Shown: piece after piece, positions 1 through 11,217 of the stretch
Numbering within the stretch: position 1 is the stretch's first letter
Layout: every line of letters begins with the position of its first letter
Origin: Actinernus sp. WN-2022
Lineage: Eukaryota > Cnidaria > Anthozoa > Actiniaria > Actinernidae
DNA: 64,000 nucleotides
Assembly (NCBI GenBank): GCA_030867875.1
Contig: JAOWCC010000041.1
Coordinates: 124,001 to 188,000 of the forward strand
Reading direction: 5' to 3'
Notes under the pieces: generated by a model
Seen by the model: only the letters and a program-made list of their open reading frames with translations
Databases searched by the model: none
Told to the model about the DNA's origin: nothing
Position numbers and translations under genes: made by a program

Positions 1-487
1 CATTGGTTACCTATTAGAGAGCGAATTATTTTTAAAATTTGTTTAATAATTTTTAAGTCTATCCATTTGTGCGCGCCATCTTATATTAATGATCTAATTA
101 AGCCTTATGTTCCTGGCCGTAGCTTGCGCTCCTCCAACCTGGGTCTTTTAACCGTCCCCAAATCTTTCTCTGCCACGCATGGGGACCGCGCCTTTTCGAT
201 CGCAGGACCCAGGCTCTGGAATGCACTACCAGCTAGGATACGAAATGCAAATTCAATAACTAATTTTAAGTCGTGTCTTAAGACACACCTTTTCAATTAT
301 AATTTAGAATAGTGTGTTTATTTATTGCTTCGTGGAACAATTTATTCATTATTATATATTTTAAGAAAAATGAAAATCTCGAATCTTTTTAAACTAAGTA
401 CTGTTAAATTTATATTCATATTGTAAACGCATTGAGGCTTGCATAATGCGTTCTAAGAACGGTTATTATTATATTATTATTATTAAT
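1..487 (+). mobile_element. CR1/L2-type LINE fragment, reverse transcriptase C-terminus and 3' tail
   Basis: Frame 1 is open from the first base to 312 and encodes the end of a non-LTR reverse transcriptase. It opens HWLPIRERIIFK and continues with PSYINDLI, then RLWNALPARIRNANSITNFK, the conserved block that closes jockey/CR1/L2-type polymerases. After the stop at 310-312 comes an AT-rich 3' UTR ending in a TTA-type microsatellite at about 461-486, the usual 3' tail of this group. The catalytic domain lies outside the window on the left, or the copy is 5'-truncated. It lies upstream of the kinase exons in the same orientation and is probably intronic. Family-level assignment is an inference. 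Confidence 0.75.
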
Positions 488-1127
488 GCTACTGTAGCTT
501 CCGAAAAAAAACACTGCAATGGTATTTTTGGAACAAAGCGAAAGCACCAAGCCAGTTACAGTAAAACATTTATCGACCAAGCGTGAGGTCTGGATGGGGG
601 GGATGTTAGTCGAGTTCTCTTCTTGTGTGTATGGACCGAGCCCGAATGGCGAGCTCCATACACAAACATAAACGAACGAACGCGACCAATATCCTCCCAT
701 CCGAACCGAAGAAAATCTTATGGCTATATGGAAATTATCCTTTAGAGATCCAATGCAAAACGTTATAATTGAGATATTTAAGATTTAAGATTTCTTAAAA
801 AAAAATGTGTTTTTTTCAAAAGGTTGTATTGTACTGACATATTGCATTCAAATATCTGATCCAGCAAATGTATTGAGAAATAGTGAATCCCTCATATTGT
901 TATCGAACTGAATACTTATAACACGCACGCCGGCTTGACTAAACAGATACATCATCAAATGTGTGCATTCCTGTCTTGCAACGCGCAATGCAATTTGCGC
1001 AATGCAATTTGCGCAATGCAACATGTACAAGTCAATAATGTTTGAAATAGGTATATAAATAATAAAACTGTTTGTAGCAATAACCCGTGATCACCGGTAA
1101 GTGACCAGTTGTACTCTGATAACACAG
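488..1127. other. Unassigned stretch with short tandem repeat
   Basis: No gene is supported here. At about 984-1021 a 13-14-bp unit (GCGCAATGCAATTT) is repeated nearly three times. The rest is AT-rich and probably intronic sequence of the kinase gene. Confidence 0.4.
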
Positions 1128-1214
1128 CAAACGGAGAGAACATCGTCGACAAAACAAATCGAGGCAGCAAAAGATGCTCTTCAGTATGCAAACACAGGAT
1201 TCCTTAAGCCACAG
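1128..1214 (+). CDS. Candidate exon of the receptor tyrosine kinase, upstream of the insert exon
   Basis: A 29-codon open segment is bounded by a plausible acceptor (ACACAG just before it) and a good donor (CACAG then GTGAGA). It starts and ends in phase 0, matching the phase-0 start of the exon at 2367. The peptide includes SSTKQIEAAKDALQYANTGF and reads directly into PGSSSSTV of the next exon. No kinase motif lies in it, so it could be the start of the kinase insert or a chance open segment. Splicing cannot be verified from sequence alone. Confidence 0.4.
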
Positions 1215-2366
1215 GTGAGAGACATTATCGAGTTATAACATTTTGTATAAACTGACATCATTTGAATTAAATTCATCGCCAGAAAAAAAGTCGAATAGAC
1301 ATGCACAGTTGAAGCATGACACAGAACAAAATCCTCTCCGTAGAGTTCTCAACTTTACAGTAAATGTATAGCACTACAATTTTCATATTGCAATATCTTT
1401 GAGTACGCTAAATCGCCCAAGCCCTTCGGTCTCCGTGTGGAATAAGACATTCATAAACTTTGTTTAGATCTCAAAAACAAAAAGGAAACGTTTGATTTCG
1501 GCTCGTTTTTGTGATTGTTCGCTAAAGTAAACTTCAAGGGCGCCATATTAAGGATTAGTGAGACGAAGGACCTCAACAGACTAAGTTACGATTCATTTTG
1601 AGTTACTATACGAATACTTACTTTCTTCTTTCATTCCCAAATCGAACGATCCAGTATGTATTCATAAATTTGTTAAATTTCAGTTTTTACTAATCCAGTT
1701 TGGGTAATTATCGCCATTTTTTATTAATTCAGTAGAAACGTATCACGTGTCCGTGTGGACCAATTAGAAGCATTGGATTAGAATATTTCATTCGACTTTT
1801 CTGGCGATGTGTTGCTGAGATATAAGAAGAATGAGCCAAACTAGCATTGCTACTATGAAAGTCATATTCCACACAGCAACTGTTATACTGATCAAGGGCA
1901 AGAAACTGAAATTCAAGCTTATAGTGAAATACCATGATAAAAAAATACCATGATAACTTGAAATCCCTCATTCCATGTTTCACTGAATTCAGGTCATAAA
2001 CACATAATTTCGTGATTTTAACATTTCAAATGCTTTTAGAAAAGTTAAAAATGTGTCGATGTCGTAAGACATTTAAACGAGGAAGGCAATTTCCCCCCGT
2101 CCTATTTTGCCATTCTCATTTCCATTTACAGTTTCTTTACCGTGAAGGTTTGTTTACCTTAACATATCTTAATTTAACTGAATCCATGATTATTCCAGAT
2201 ATTTTCCTCACTTGCGATAGCTGTTCGGAATACAATCAGCAATTTTCGTAGAGTTTAAACAGAGTTCTAGAATACGACCCTTCCATCTCCAAAAATGAGT
2301 AATCCTTAATACGGTATGCTTGCTTATAATTTATAATATATATTTCATTTCCATCTCAATGGGCAG
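1215..2366 (+). other. Putative intron of the kinase gene
   Basis: AT-rich and without a recognisable coding segment or repeat. It ends in the acceptor CAATGGGCAG just before 2367. Confidence 0.4.
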
Positions 2367-2948
2367 CCTGGATCTTCCTCGTCAACTGTGACCATTAAGA
2401 TTCCCAAAGTAGAAAAAGAAAGTACAACCGCTGACCACACGGAAGTTCAAATACTGACCGCATCAAGTTCGGAATTAGTAAAATCAGAAGCAGGATGTAT
2501 TAACGACAAAGATGTGTCCAAGGTGGATACTGATGAAATCAATGATGGCAAAGACAGCACCTGCCATGGATTTGAAAATCCTCTTGAGAAAATTGCAGAG
2601 ATAAGTCCTGTTACGGGTGACCAAGCTGACTTCAAAGAATCCAGTACAAGTCAACAGTCAGATACGTGTGTTATTATAGACGAGGAATCAGTCATTGGTG
2701 TCCATTCCGCTGAAACACTTGAAGATGCTGGAGGGAATATTCCTGATAATACAATGATCCCGTCTACTAATGGGCATGAAGCACCTGACGCTGATAACAC
2801 ACATACTGGTGACAAAAGAGAGATGGATTATAACTCGTTACGGAGAAGGATCGGGACTATAAAGAGGCCTTGTATGAAGAAGGAAGAAATACCGGAGATG
2901 ACCATAACCAAGCTGTTGTCGTTTTCCTGGCAGATATCCAAAGGCATG
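2367..2948 (+). CDS. Receptor tyrosine kinase exon: kinase insert domain and helix alpha-E
   Basis: This 194-codon exon follows an AG acceptor and ends at GGC ATG before the donor GTAAGT, phase 0. Roughly the first 175 residues are acidic, Ser/Thr-rich and without a fold I recognise. The last residues (TITKLLSFSWQISKGM) match the alpha-E helix of class III/V-type receptor tyrosine kinases, which is why I read the preceding part as a kinase insert between the two halves of the C-lobe. The insert is long for the PDGFR/VEGFR/FGFR group, whose inserts are usually about 15-100 residues. One tyrosine, in MDYNSLRRR, could be a docking site (inference). The exon joins in phase with the HRDLAARN exon at 5618. 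The glycine loop and catalytic lysine are not in the window; those exons must lie further left. Confidence 0.8.
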
Positions 2949-2995
2949 GTAAGTTGATACATAAACAGAATAATCATTATGGGAAAATGTATTTA

Positions 2996-3746
2996 CTATT
3001 AATAATAATAATGTCTTTATTTCTCAACCGGTAAAATACGTACCGAGTCTTACAGTCATAATAATACAAGAAATATTAGAAATACAATAAGTCATAAGTA
3101 TAGTAAACGAAATGTAACAATTGTCTATTATTAAAGGGCCAAGTTATATCTAAAGATTAATCTATTTACAAACGAGTTCTTGAAGCGAGAGGTGTTTATT
3201 TTAGGCCAAAGGGAGGATTGTTTTCTGAGGTTCCTGGAAGAAGGTTTAATTTTTGGCATAAGCTGAGTCAGAGGGTGATTAGAATTATTACGGACTTTAC
3301 TGAAAATCTGTCTGTCACACCTCTGGAGTAATTCTCTGATTCGTAAGTGACTAGTAGTGTATTTTCTCTTAAAACATCTGTCTAGAAAACACTGGATGAT
3401 AGATAAGTCAGGCTCAGAAGAGCCGTATACAGGTAGGGCATAAGTTATCTTAGGTACTATTATAGATTCAAAAAAGTGGTCGATTTCTGACTGGTTCAAT
3501 CCTTCTTTTCTTAGGGATCTAAGGATAAAAAGACATTTGTTCGCCTCTGTAAGTTTCTTTTTTACATGAGCAGAAAATTTACAGTCCTGCTGGAAAGTAA
3601 CACCTAGGATTTTAAGTTCAGTGCATTGCGGAATATTTCCAACTCCGAGATATTGTTTAACATGTCCTTTCTTGCGAAATATGAGCTCTTTACATTTAGA
3701 TGGGTTACACGACATGGCATTATCATTGGACCAGTCTCTAAAATAT
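2996..3746 (-). mobile_element. 5'-truncated CR1-like LINE with (ATT)n tail
   Basis: The minus strand from 3745 to 3131 encodes about 200 residues of the RT thumb and C-terminus. Recognisable blocks are CNPSKCKELIF, LKILGVTFQ, IIVPKITYALPVYG, and the end SRFKNSFVNRLI. Downstream on that strand is a short UTR ending in ATTATTATTATT at about 3012-2998. No endonuclease or catalytic motif remains, so this is a dead 5'-truncated copy inserted in a host intron. The ORF is uninterrupted, which suggests a moderately young insertion. Confidence 0.8.
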
Positions 3747-4913
3747 TAACATAAGAGAAAATTCATACAATTATATATATTCTGGCTGTTTGTTATTAAA
3801 GGGGCTCTGTCATGAGATGCGCATGAACAGGTTTCAAGCAATTTAATGATATGCATAACACTTGAGAAATTGTAGAGTTTCAGTTCCTTGCGATCGCGAT
3901 ACAACGACAGTTATATTATAATACAAACTGGCTCTTGGTCGAAGGCATTCAGTTAGAAAAACATCTTTGTATTGTTATCACTGCTGCAATGGAGATTCAG
4001 GCTGAAGAGAAACACATTCTGGCGAGTTTCCAGTGACCGGTTGTCGAATTTACCGTATTTTACCGTAAACTACATTTCTAGGTATGCGAGTTGTGCTTTC
4101 TCGATGAGAACCTACAAAATGTACTCATCTATTCTCTCTCCAACTTCCAGGGAGATAAAATTACTTACAAATGCAAGAGTTCTTGTTGTCAGAAAAGTAT
4201 TAAAGGGGACGAATGCAAGCAGGAATGAACAACCGAAGCGTAATTTCACTGGCTGCCGAAACCCGGGTACTGTAAACACGAAACTAGCATCTCAAAAGCG
4301 GTGTTTGAAATCGTTTCAGGCTCCCTAAATTTTCCAGACAAGGACTATACTCTTGTGGGCTTTCCTGACACGTTCTCCAGTGTTCTTTCAGGCTCTTCAA
4401 AATCTTTCTGCGGCCAGATTTGTTTTCTTCGTCCATCACGGCCAGTTGGCAGTTGAGCCGCCATTGAAGCTCGAAGTTCTTGTCGATTCCATCCCAAAAT
4501 CTCATTACAACTACATCTGAATACGAACATTTCTGGTAAATATACAACTTGAACAACTAAATATGTAAGATAAACTACTATATACTAAAATGAGAGATGG
4601 CAGCGATGTAGACGGATTGAATCAATGTTGTGATCGGGAGCTCCTCGGGATATATTTGCTTTTCAAACTTGAAAGCGTTGGCGAACGATTTCAAGTTTTG
4701 GGCGGCTTAGTAACCAGGCATGTTATTCATGACAGAGCCCCTTTAATGCGTTCAGAATATCATATGGAAAAACCAAGGACAAATGTAAATATGAATTGCC
4801 TACATGGAAATCTGAACTTCTATTATATTTCCATGGTATGTCCATACTTTGGAAAAATTGGAAAGTATGGAAATATCTTGAAAATACTATGGAAATGGTT
4901 CCACGGTATTTCT

Positions 4914-5365
4914 TAGTCTCCTTCACAGCTGTTCTTAGGATCGTCACGCAAACGCTAGCCCCACTAACGGCTGCTCACACCAGCCACACATTCCATTCCA
5001 ACCACATGGCCAATCAGAATTCAGTTCTCAGAATCCAAGAACCACTAGCACCAGAACTTTCTGGCGGGAAATTTCGGAAATCAAATATGTATATAGGCTT
5101 AATTCAAATAGCTTCGTATTCATTCTGTTCTTGGTTTTTCTCAAAAAAGCAGATAGAGTTTAAAATAAATCGTTTGTTTTGATGCAGTACTTGAAAGTGC
5201 CGACATAAGCGAACCGTTGCTAATTAACTCATATCGTGGTACGTTATAACGGTCTTGATTGGCTTACACAAACAATCGGGAATGGAGTCTCTGGCTGGTG
5301 TGTGCAGCCGTTAGTGGAGCTAGCGTTTGTGTGACGACCCTAACAACGGCTGCGAAGAAGACTAC
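4914..5365. mobile_element. Foldback/MITE with long imperfect terminal inverted repeats
   Basis: The arms at about 4914-5000 and 5278-5365 are reverse complements with scattered mismatches (shared blocks GCTAG, CCACTAACGGCTGC, ACACCAGCCA). Weaker similarity extends outward. No coding capacity. It lies inside a kinase intron. Confidence 0.65.
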
Positions 5366-5617
5366 GGTATTTCTATACTATGGAAAATACAGTAACGTTG
5401 GCAATTCCAATGTACAACATTTTTTCCATGCTTTTTCGATATTATGGAAACTGGTTGATTTTTCAGTATATTTTAATCCGATTTAATGCTCGTACTTAAA
5501 AACTGATCGCTAAAATGCCGTTAACATTTGTTTGTATCTGAATATTTCTGTTTCTATTCTACCTGTACATCCTTTTAGCAAATTTCTAATGCAAAAAACG
5601 ACCTTACCATTTTCCAG

Positions 5618-5832
5618 GAGTTCCTGAGCAGCAAAGGCTTCATTCACCGAGATCTCGCAGCTCGTAACATTCTTGTTTCTAAGGGCTTCGTTGCCAAAGT
5701 AGCTGATTTCGGGATGATGCGTCGCGTTTATCAAGAGAATGTTTACCATACCAGTAAAGGCAAGAGATTACCAATCAAATGGACTGCACCTGAGGCACTT
5801 TATGATATGGACTTCACCACAAGGAGTGACAT
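5618..5832 (+). CDS. Receptor tyrosine kinase exon: catalytic loop, DFG and activation segment
   Basis: The exon follows TTTCCAG and ends GAC AT before GTAAGA (phase 2). It starts [25 protein letters not shown] is the tyrosine-kinase catalytic loop with Asp and Asn intact. Next come VADFGMMRR (the Mg-binding DFG) and the activation loop tyrosine in [20 protein letters not shown] is the P+1 loop and APE motif, and the exon ends at TTRSD. All residues needed for phosphotransfer in this part are present, so it looks like an active kinase. The join to 2948 gives QISKGM-EFLSS, the typical receptor-kinase sequence. The subfamily (VEGFR/PDGFR/FGFR/Tie-like) cannot be fixed without the ectodomain. 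Confidence 0.95.
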
Positions 5833-6511
5833 GTAAGATGACATTCACTATACATGCAATTTACAGTTAAACGACATTATACAATTAGCAGAATGTTTTG
5901 GATTGATGACCATTTTACTTCTGTGGATAGCACAACTAACGCTGATAGCAAAGCATTACTTAAATCTGACGTACAAGCTACAATACGTAGTACAGTGTTT
6001 TTCAAGTTCAGGACAATAAACAATCGAGCAGCACAACAGACGTGTTATCGTTCTTATCATGTTTTTGAATAACGGTATCAAGTTATGTCCATAATCTAAT
6101 TTATTACACAGACAACCACCCTATATAAGATAGTGTGCGCTCTGATTGGTTCCCTACTATTAGTGTATCAGCTCATATATTACTAGTAGAGAAACCGGCA
6201 AACAAACCCATACACTCACGCATGACGGAAGTTGTATTTTGACTGGTAATGTGTCAGTTGAATAAATAAATGAGCTAATATACGGTGATTGTCTATATAA
6301 TAAAACAATTATTCCACTCACTCTCGTCGTACAAGAGCTGATAGCCAACTCGGCGCTGCGTATTCAACCATTTGTTTTTAATTTTATATGGAGAAAATCA
6401 TTTTTGAAAAATATCGGCTGTCCACTTTTTACATGGATCACTATTTAAACTTTTGCAAGTATTGATATAATGCAACAATGTTAAAATATAATTTATTTAT
6501 TTGTTTTACAG
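5833..6511 (+). other. Kinase intron
   Basis: GT-AG intron (GTAAGA to TTTACAG). AT-rich, no recognised element. Confidence 0.75.
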
Positions 6512-6552
6512 TTGGTCTTTTGGTGTCGTACTGTGGGAGATTATGACTATGG
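6512..6552 (+). CDS. Receptor tyrosine kinase 41-nt microexon: alpha-F helix
   Basis: One base completes the split Ile codon, and then come 13 codons, WSFGVVLWEIMTM, and one base of Gly. The acceptor is TTTTACAG and the donor GTAAGT. Joined to its neighbours it gives SDIWSFGVVLWEIMTMGG, the universally conserved subdomain IX of tyrosine kinases (usually SDVWSFGV). The reading frame is kept only if this short exon is included. Confidence 0.95.
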
Positions 6553-8596
6553 GTAAGTTTTCTTAAACTGATGTCAGCTCTATGAAAAAACATTCCGATA
6601 GCAATATCCTATGTTATAATATACTCAACCAAATATCTGAATTGTGATTGGTCAATAACGAGTGCATAAAAAGGTTATAGAGTGCACAGTTGCATGCTGT
6701 CAGCAAACGTTTTCTCGGTATATTATAAATAAAAAATCACATGAACTGCTCGTGTTATACGTAATTTATGGGCATATATGGGTGATATTATGAAAGTTCT
6801 GAAATTGCACTCGCCTTTTTCTCTCATAATGTATTGAGCAAACATTTGCTGAGAGCGTGCAACTCTGCATTCGTTGTTGACCATCAGAATCTAGATATTT
6901 AGTTGAGTATACTAAATCAACTGCAATTATCAGAACTTTCAAAACATCACTCAGTGCCTATAAATCACGTATGTTACTCGCGTTCATGCGATTTCGTCTA
7001 CTTATTATACCTTACAAATAAACCTCCAATCAAATCCAAGGTCACGTGCCATGCAGCCCAATATTTTGCCATATAGGAGAGCTACATATTAGACAACTCC
7101 TTATTGGAAAGTTCGCACGAGTGAGTGAGTTCTTAATTCGTTCATTGTGTTTATTGACTGAAGGGTTTAATAAAACACTTATAGCGGCCTGCCTGCGCAC
7201 TGTTAAAACCAAGCGGCCCGGATCGAAACCTTGGTCAGTAGCTAGTGATAATGTTTTCTTTCTTTTTGTTAATTTTTCGTTAGCTTTATTTTCTTTTTCA
7301 CTGACTTCCCTTGATTGTACCAGTTATTTTTGTGTTTTTATCTTAGTTTTCTTTATATGATTTATCGGTTTTTGTTCGGGTCGTTACCTCAGTTTAGATA
7401 ATTGGGAACTCCGCTTTTAGGCTTGCCTAACAATATATATTATGATTCATCCTCGTCCAATATGGCAAATATTTAATTCTCAATTTTAATATTAGGCTCG
7501 AACTTCAGTCTCGCCCAATATTGAAGTCTTGACTTAAACATTATGCCATATTGGGCTCAGATGAATCTAATAGGTGTATCATATTCAACCTTCTTCTTAA
7601 TTTGTTTTCACTGCACTTAAGGAGGCTCGATAGTGATAGGTACTCTTTTAACTCGTGACTTTTGCGTTCCAATGGCCTTTCGCAGTTAGGCAATCACGTG
7701 GTTGTTGTGGAAGGCAAAAAATCTTACTTCATTTATTTAAAGGCACTTGCACGAGATCGCTAGTGTTATTAGCAAAACCTGTTTATAAATGTTATTTTCC
7801 ACCTCCAACGGAATGCCGATTTTTCTAAAACAGCGTTCGGAAATTAGTTTGCTGTCCAGCAAAGCAGTGGTGTAGGGAGGGGGGACGAGGGGGCCCCCTC
7901 TGCCCAGTCCCAGAAGAGAGATTGACAGAAGTAATCAATGAAAATATCCCAGAATTCATCATCCCCCATGTTTCATACGGCTCCAACATGGAGGTCATGA
8001 TTGAACAATGCATAAATTACAATGGACGCATACGATTGGTTGGTACATAAGAAACGCGGGAATCTAACTTGCATACATTATGAGTGCTCCCCCCCCCCCA
8101 TTTTCAGGACTTCCCTACGACCCTGTAGTAAAGCCTTTTCTATGGGAACACGAACGCTATTCATTCGTTATTAAAGTGATATATTAGCACGTGACTGTTA
8201 GCTGCAAAAGGCCTATTGTGACAGAGCTACAAATAAAGCAGCTTAACCTATTAAAACAAACTATTATAATAGCATATGTTTATATTGAATTGACAACATC
8301 GGCCTATGATACCAGACCCACTAATTTTTTTTTTTTTATGTTGTACACTTTGTGAAATGATCGTTATGTGTCTTACAGAATCTTTTAGGAATCCATCTAC
8401 ACACTTCTTGGAGGTGTATGGTTTTGTCTACCAAAAGTGAAGAAACTTCACGCGCGCTTTTCAAACTGTTACCGAAAAAAATACAAAATTTCGCGCTACA
8501 AAAAATCTATATTTCGCGTTTGCAGGTTTAGTTACCATTCCCGCGCGGTCAGGAAAACCCTTTCGAGCCGTTTTAAGTAAGAATTATTTTCATTAG
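6553..8596 (+). other. Kinase intron with MITE and low-complexity runs
   Basis: GT-AG intron (GTAAGT to TTCATTAG) of about 2 kb. It holds the TIR element at 6620-6911. A short imperfect hairpin lies around 7443-7571 (CCAATATGGCA against TGCCATATTGGG). A C-run lies near 8091 and a T-run near 8328. I see no gene in it. Confidence 0.7.
6620..6911. mobile_element. MITE, TA-flanked, with long imperfect TIRs
   Basis: The ends TATACTCAAC (6620) and GTTGAGTATA (to 6911) are exact inverted repeats. Similarity continues inward for about 100 bp (ATATCTGAATTGTGATTGGTC against its complement). The TA at each edge would fit a Tc1/mariner-type target duplication, but that is an inference. Further similarity to sequence up to about 7020 suggests nesting or an older foldback. 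Confidence 0.6.
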
Positions 8597-8693
8597 GTGG
8601 AACTCCGTACGCCTCAATCGACAACATTGATGTTTTCCGTTTAATCAAGGAAGGATACAGATTGGAGAAGCCTGAACTCTGCCTCGACGAAAT
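8597..8693 (+). CDS. Receptor tyrosine kinase exon: subdomain X
   Basis: Two bases complete Gly, and the exon then encodes GTPYASIDNIDVFRLIKEGY and RLEKPELCLDE before the donor GTGAGG (phase 2). MGGTPY and the KEGYRLEKP block are standard for receptor tyrosine kinases (usually GGTPYPG...LLKEGYRMEKP). The acceptor is TTTCATTAG. Confidence 0.95.
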
Positions 8694-8935
8694 GTGAGGA
8701 CGACAGTTATTATAATGAATAAATATTGCAACAACAATATTCAAACCTTTTTACCAGTATTCTCTTTAAAACCACTGTATTGTAAAAAAAACTCTTTCTA
8801 ACTTAAACACACTGAACTCTCTTTTTTAAACGTAACCTATAGAGAATGATAAAAAAACAGTTTCAAGAGTAGCAAAGGAAAAAAGGTTTTTTACCCATTC
8901 CTTAACAAGGTTAATCATAAACGATCCACACAGGA

Positions 8936-9395
8936 CAACGTATCCTCGCTCTACAATTACCAATAATCAGTAAATGGCAAACACGCTTGAAATACCGATT
9001 ATTGGTAATTCTACGACAAATCCTAACCCGAACCATAAACCGAACCCTAACCATCGGACGAGTTCACGGGTAAACGACGGGTTCTCACTCACCTAGAGCT
9101 AGGGTTCACAGGTAAACAAGAAGAGAAGGTAAACGACAGAAAAAATATTTTTGAGCGCTCCTACTCGGGCGCGAACTCGTAATCGTTTGCGTGTTGTGCT
9201 TGGTAGTGCAGGCGTTACGGCCACTACACTAAGCGCGTCTACCGCCGTTCTGATTTAGACAATTGTTTATCTTTATCCTTGACTGGTTTTAAGAATGTCA
9301 TTGTTTAATTTGCGTTCCAGAATTAGCGATTATTGATAATTGAAGAGCAAAAGCCATTTACTGATTATTGGTAATTCTAGAGCGAGGATATGTTG
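8936..9395. mobile_element. 460-bp TIR element with 7-bp target duplication
   Basis: The ends are CAACGTATCCTCGCTCTA and the complement of CAACATATCCTCGCTCTA. The inverted similarity runs inward about 75 bp (ATTACCAATAATCAGTAAAT shared). CACAGGA stands immediately outside both ends (8929-8935 and 9396-9402), a 7-bp direct repeat. There is no ORF of note, so it is non-autonomous. It is inserted in the last kinase intron. Confidence 0.8.
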
Positions 9396-9575
9396 CACAG
9401 GAAAAGCGAGCTTCGGTTAAAAGCCGTAGAATAGCTGCTAATGAATATTACTTGAGTGTTAGTTCCAACAGGAGTTCACTGAGTGTATGTGGTTCGAGGT
9501 GCAGGGCAGCCCTCAAATTAACTACTTGATGTAAAATGTGTCCAGAAACGTAGAGGAGTGAAAACCGTATTAAGA

Positions 9576-10020
9576 GTAGTATATAATTAACAATAATTAT
9601 TCACTGAAGTGGAGGTGAATAGTGGTGGACATTTACCGAGCCGCTTCGGCGTGATGTTAGTTATGTATTATTATTATTATTATTATTAAATCGTTTTGTA
9701 GGATTGGCACTATCTTGTAACAGTGAGTGTCTCAGTTGTAACTGAAATCTGTTTGAGCCTCTTACTTTAATGGTTTTGCAGCTTGCATTACAAAATTGGG
9801 ACCATGAATAAACACAATATTTAACAATTATTCACCGAAGTGGAATTAAGTGAATAGTGGTTGATATTTACCGAGCCGCTTCGGCGAATGATCGCTGCTT
9901 TGCTCGGAGGTGAATATGAAATCATATTCACTGTTTCAGTAGACAATCAGAGCGCGCGAAAAGTGATATTCACTGGTCTACATGTGGTATATACTAATCT
10001 TGAATATTCGCTTCTCTTTC
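9576..10020. repeat. Two copies of a dispersed AATTATTCAC...ATTTACCGAGCCG repeat
   Basis: At about 9585-9655 and 9822-9890 the same block recurs: ATTATTCAC, then GTGAATAGTGG, then ATTTACCGAGCCGCTTCGGC. Weaker relatives lie at about 41003-41055 and 45205-45255, next to GTGGTATATA-type ends. It looks like the terminal part of a MITE family. The CCGCTTCGGC core can fold on itself. Confidence 0.5.
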
Positions 10021-10819
10021 ACTGGAAGAGTGAGTGTTTACCGTTATTTTTTTTACATGTTGTTATATTCCCTAGAAACAAAGTAACGCAATAGGGAGGT
10101 CACGTCACACAGGCATCAAAACGTATATAAGATTCATCCTAAATTTCCAGTAGGGGTATAAATTTCACAGGCCCGAGTATATCCTCATAGGAGGTTCCTG
10201 TTACATGTAATATGTTAGACTATTGTATTTAAGCTTCATATCGTTATACGGGTTACCTGTGATGAGAAGGGGTCTAAAACTCACCTGTCTTATTACAGGC
10301 CCGAGTATAACTTCATAGGAGGCTGTTATCTACATTTTAAAAAACGCAGCCATTTATTATACAATTTCTTGATCAAAACTAGTTTGACTGTCTATTTGCA
10401 TCTTTTTTATCCAAAAAGCAGTTTAAAAAACGTTGGTCCATAGACCACATGCAAAAGCCAATGCATGGTTCTTGGATCGAATCATGAAAGATGTTTTAAT
10501 ATTCGCCAAACTTTAAAATATCAGAGATGTTGACCTACATGTAAGTTCCCCCTTACCTTCTGTTTAAGAAATGTTTCTAAACTTGAAAATATCGGGAATA
10601 GCACGAAAACAGGCAAATTTCTGGAAAGACCAACCTCGCTTTCATGATTCCACCCCAGGACCCTGTAATGGGTTTTGCATCCGGTGTATGACCAACCCCT
10701 TGTCATTGTCAACTTTGCTCATAATAATAGAACAATTAGGGTAAAATGGAACGTTGAAAGCTTTGTGAAAAAAATCAAAGGATTTCATTGCTAAACATTT
10801 ACCGTTCACCATCACGCAG

Positions 10820-11039
10820 CTATGACGTCATGATGGACTGCTGGAAGGAGGATCCCAGCAAGAGACCAACCTTCACTGAAGTGAAGAGCATACTGGATGA
10901 TATTCTGATGTCCCTCAGTGATTACACCGACCTGAACATAGGGATGATTGATGAGAAGAATCCCATATACAACATACCTGATGTCGACACTAAAGATGCG
11001 GATGAGGCACAAGTCGCCATGGATATCCAGGAAAATTGA
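10820..11039 (+). CDS. Receptor tyrosine kinase last exon: subdomain XI and C-terminal tail
   Basis: After ACGCAG one base completes Ile. The exon then encodes YDVMMDCWKEDPSKRPTF, the subdomain XI signature with its invariant Arg, followed by TEVKSILDDIL and a short tail ending DIQEN and a TGA stop. The tail contains two tyrosines, in SDYTDL and NPIYNIPDV. YNIP is a plausible SH2/PTB docking site (inference). The short acidic tail and the absence of a further donor before TGA mark this as the terminal exon. Confidence 0.93.
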
Positions 11040-11217
11040 CATCAATTACACGTGTTCGGCAGCACTTCGTAACGACACAAAATAACAACTTAACATTGGC
11101 TAAGAATAGCATTTTAACGTTTTCCAGAAGCTTACTGGTGCGTTAACGATTTTCGTAGTATTATTTGTATGTCAGCTGATATTCAGCTATTAATTATCTG
11201 TTAACTACTGTATTTAT

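Larger units (their letters stand above)
2949..5617 (+). other. Intron of the kinase gene, carrying a LINE and a foldback element
   Basis: A GT (GTAAGT) to AG (TTTCCAG) intron of about 2.7 kb. It contains a 5'-truncated LINE on the opposite strand (2996-3746) and a long imperfect inverted repeat (about 4914-5365). I see nothing else recognisable in 3747-4913. Confidence 0.75.
8694..10819 (+). other. Last kinase intron with repeats
   Basis: GT-AG intron (GTGAGG to ACGCAG). It contains the TIR element 8936-9395, an (ATT)n run at about 9665-9689, dispersed repeats at about 9576-9650 and 9800-9900, and a duplicated motif (ACAGGCCCGAGTAT ... TCATAGGAGG) near 10168 and 10296. No coding segment is seen. 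Confidence 0.7.

Noticed and set aside
9020..9060. Telomere-like CCTAACC motifs
   Set aside because: Only a few imperfect copies inside a TIR element, not a telomeric array.
10521..11045. Minus-strand frames over the last kinase exon
   Set aside because: Shadow frames; the plus-strand frame carries the kinase subdomain XI signature.
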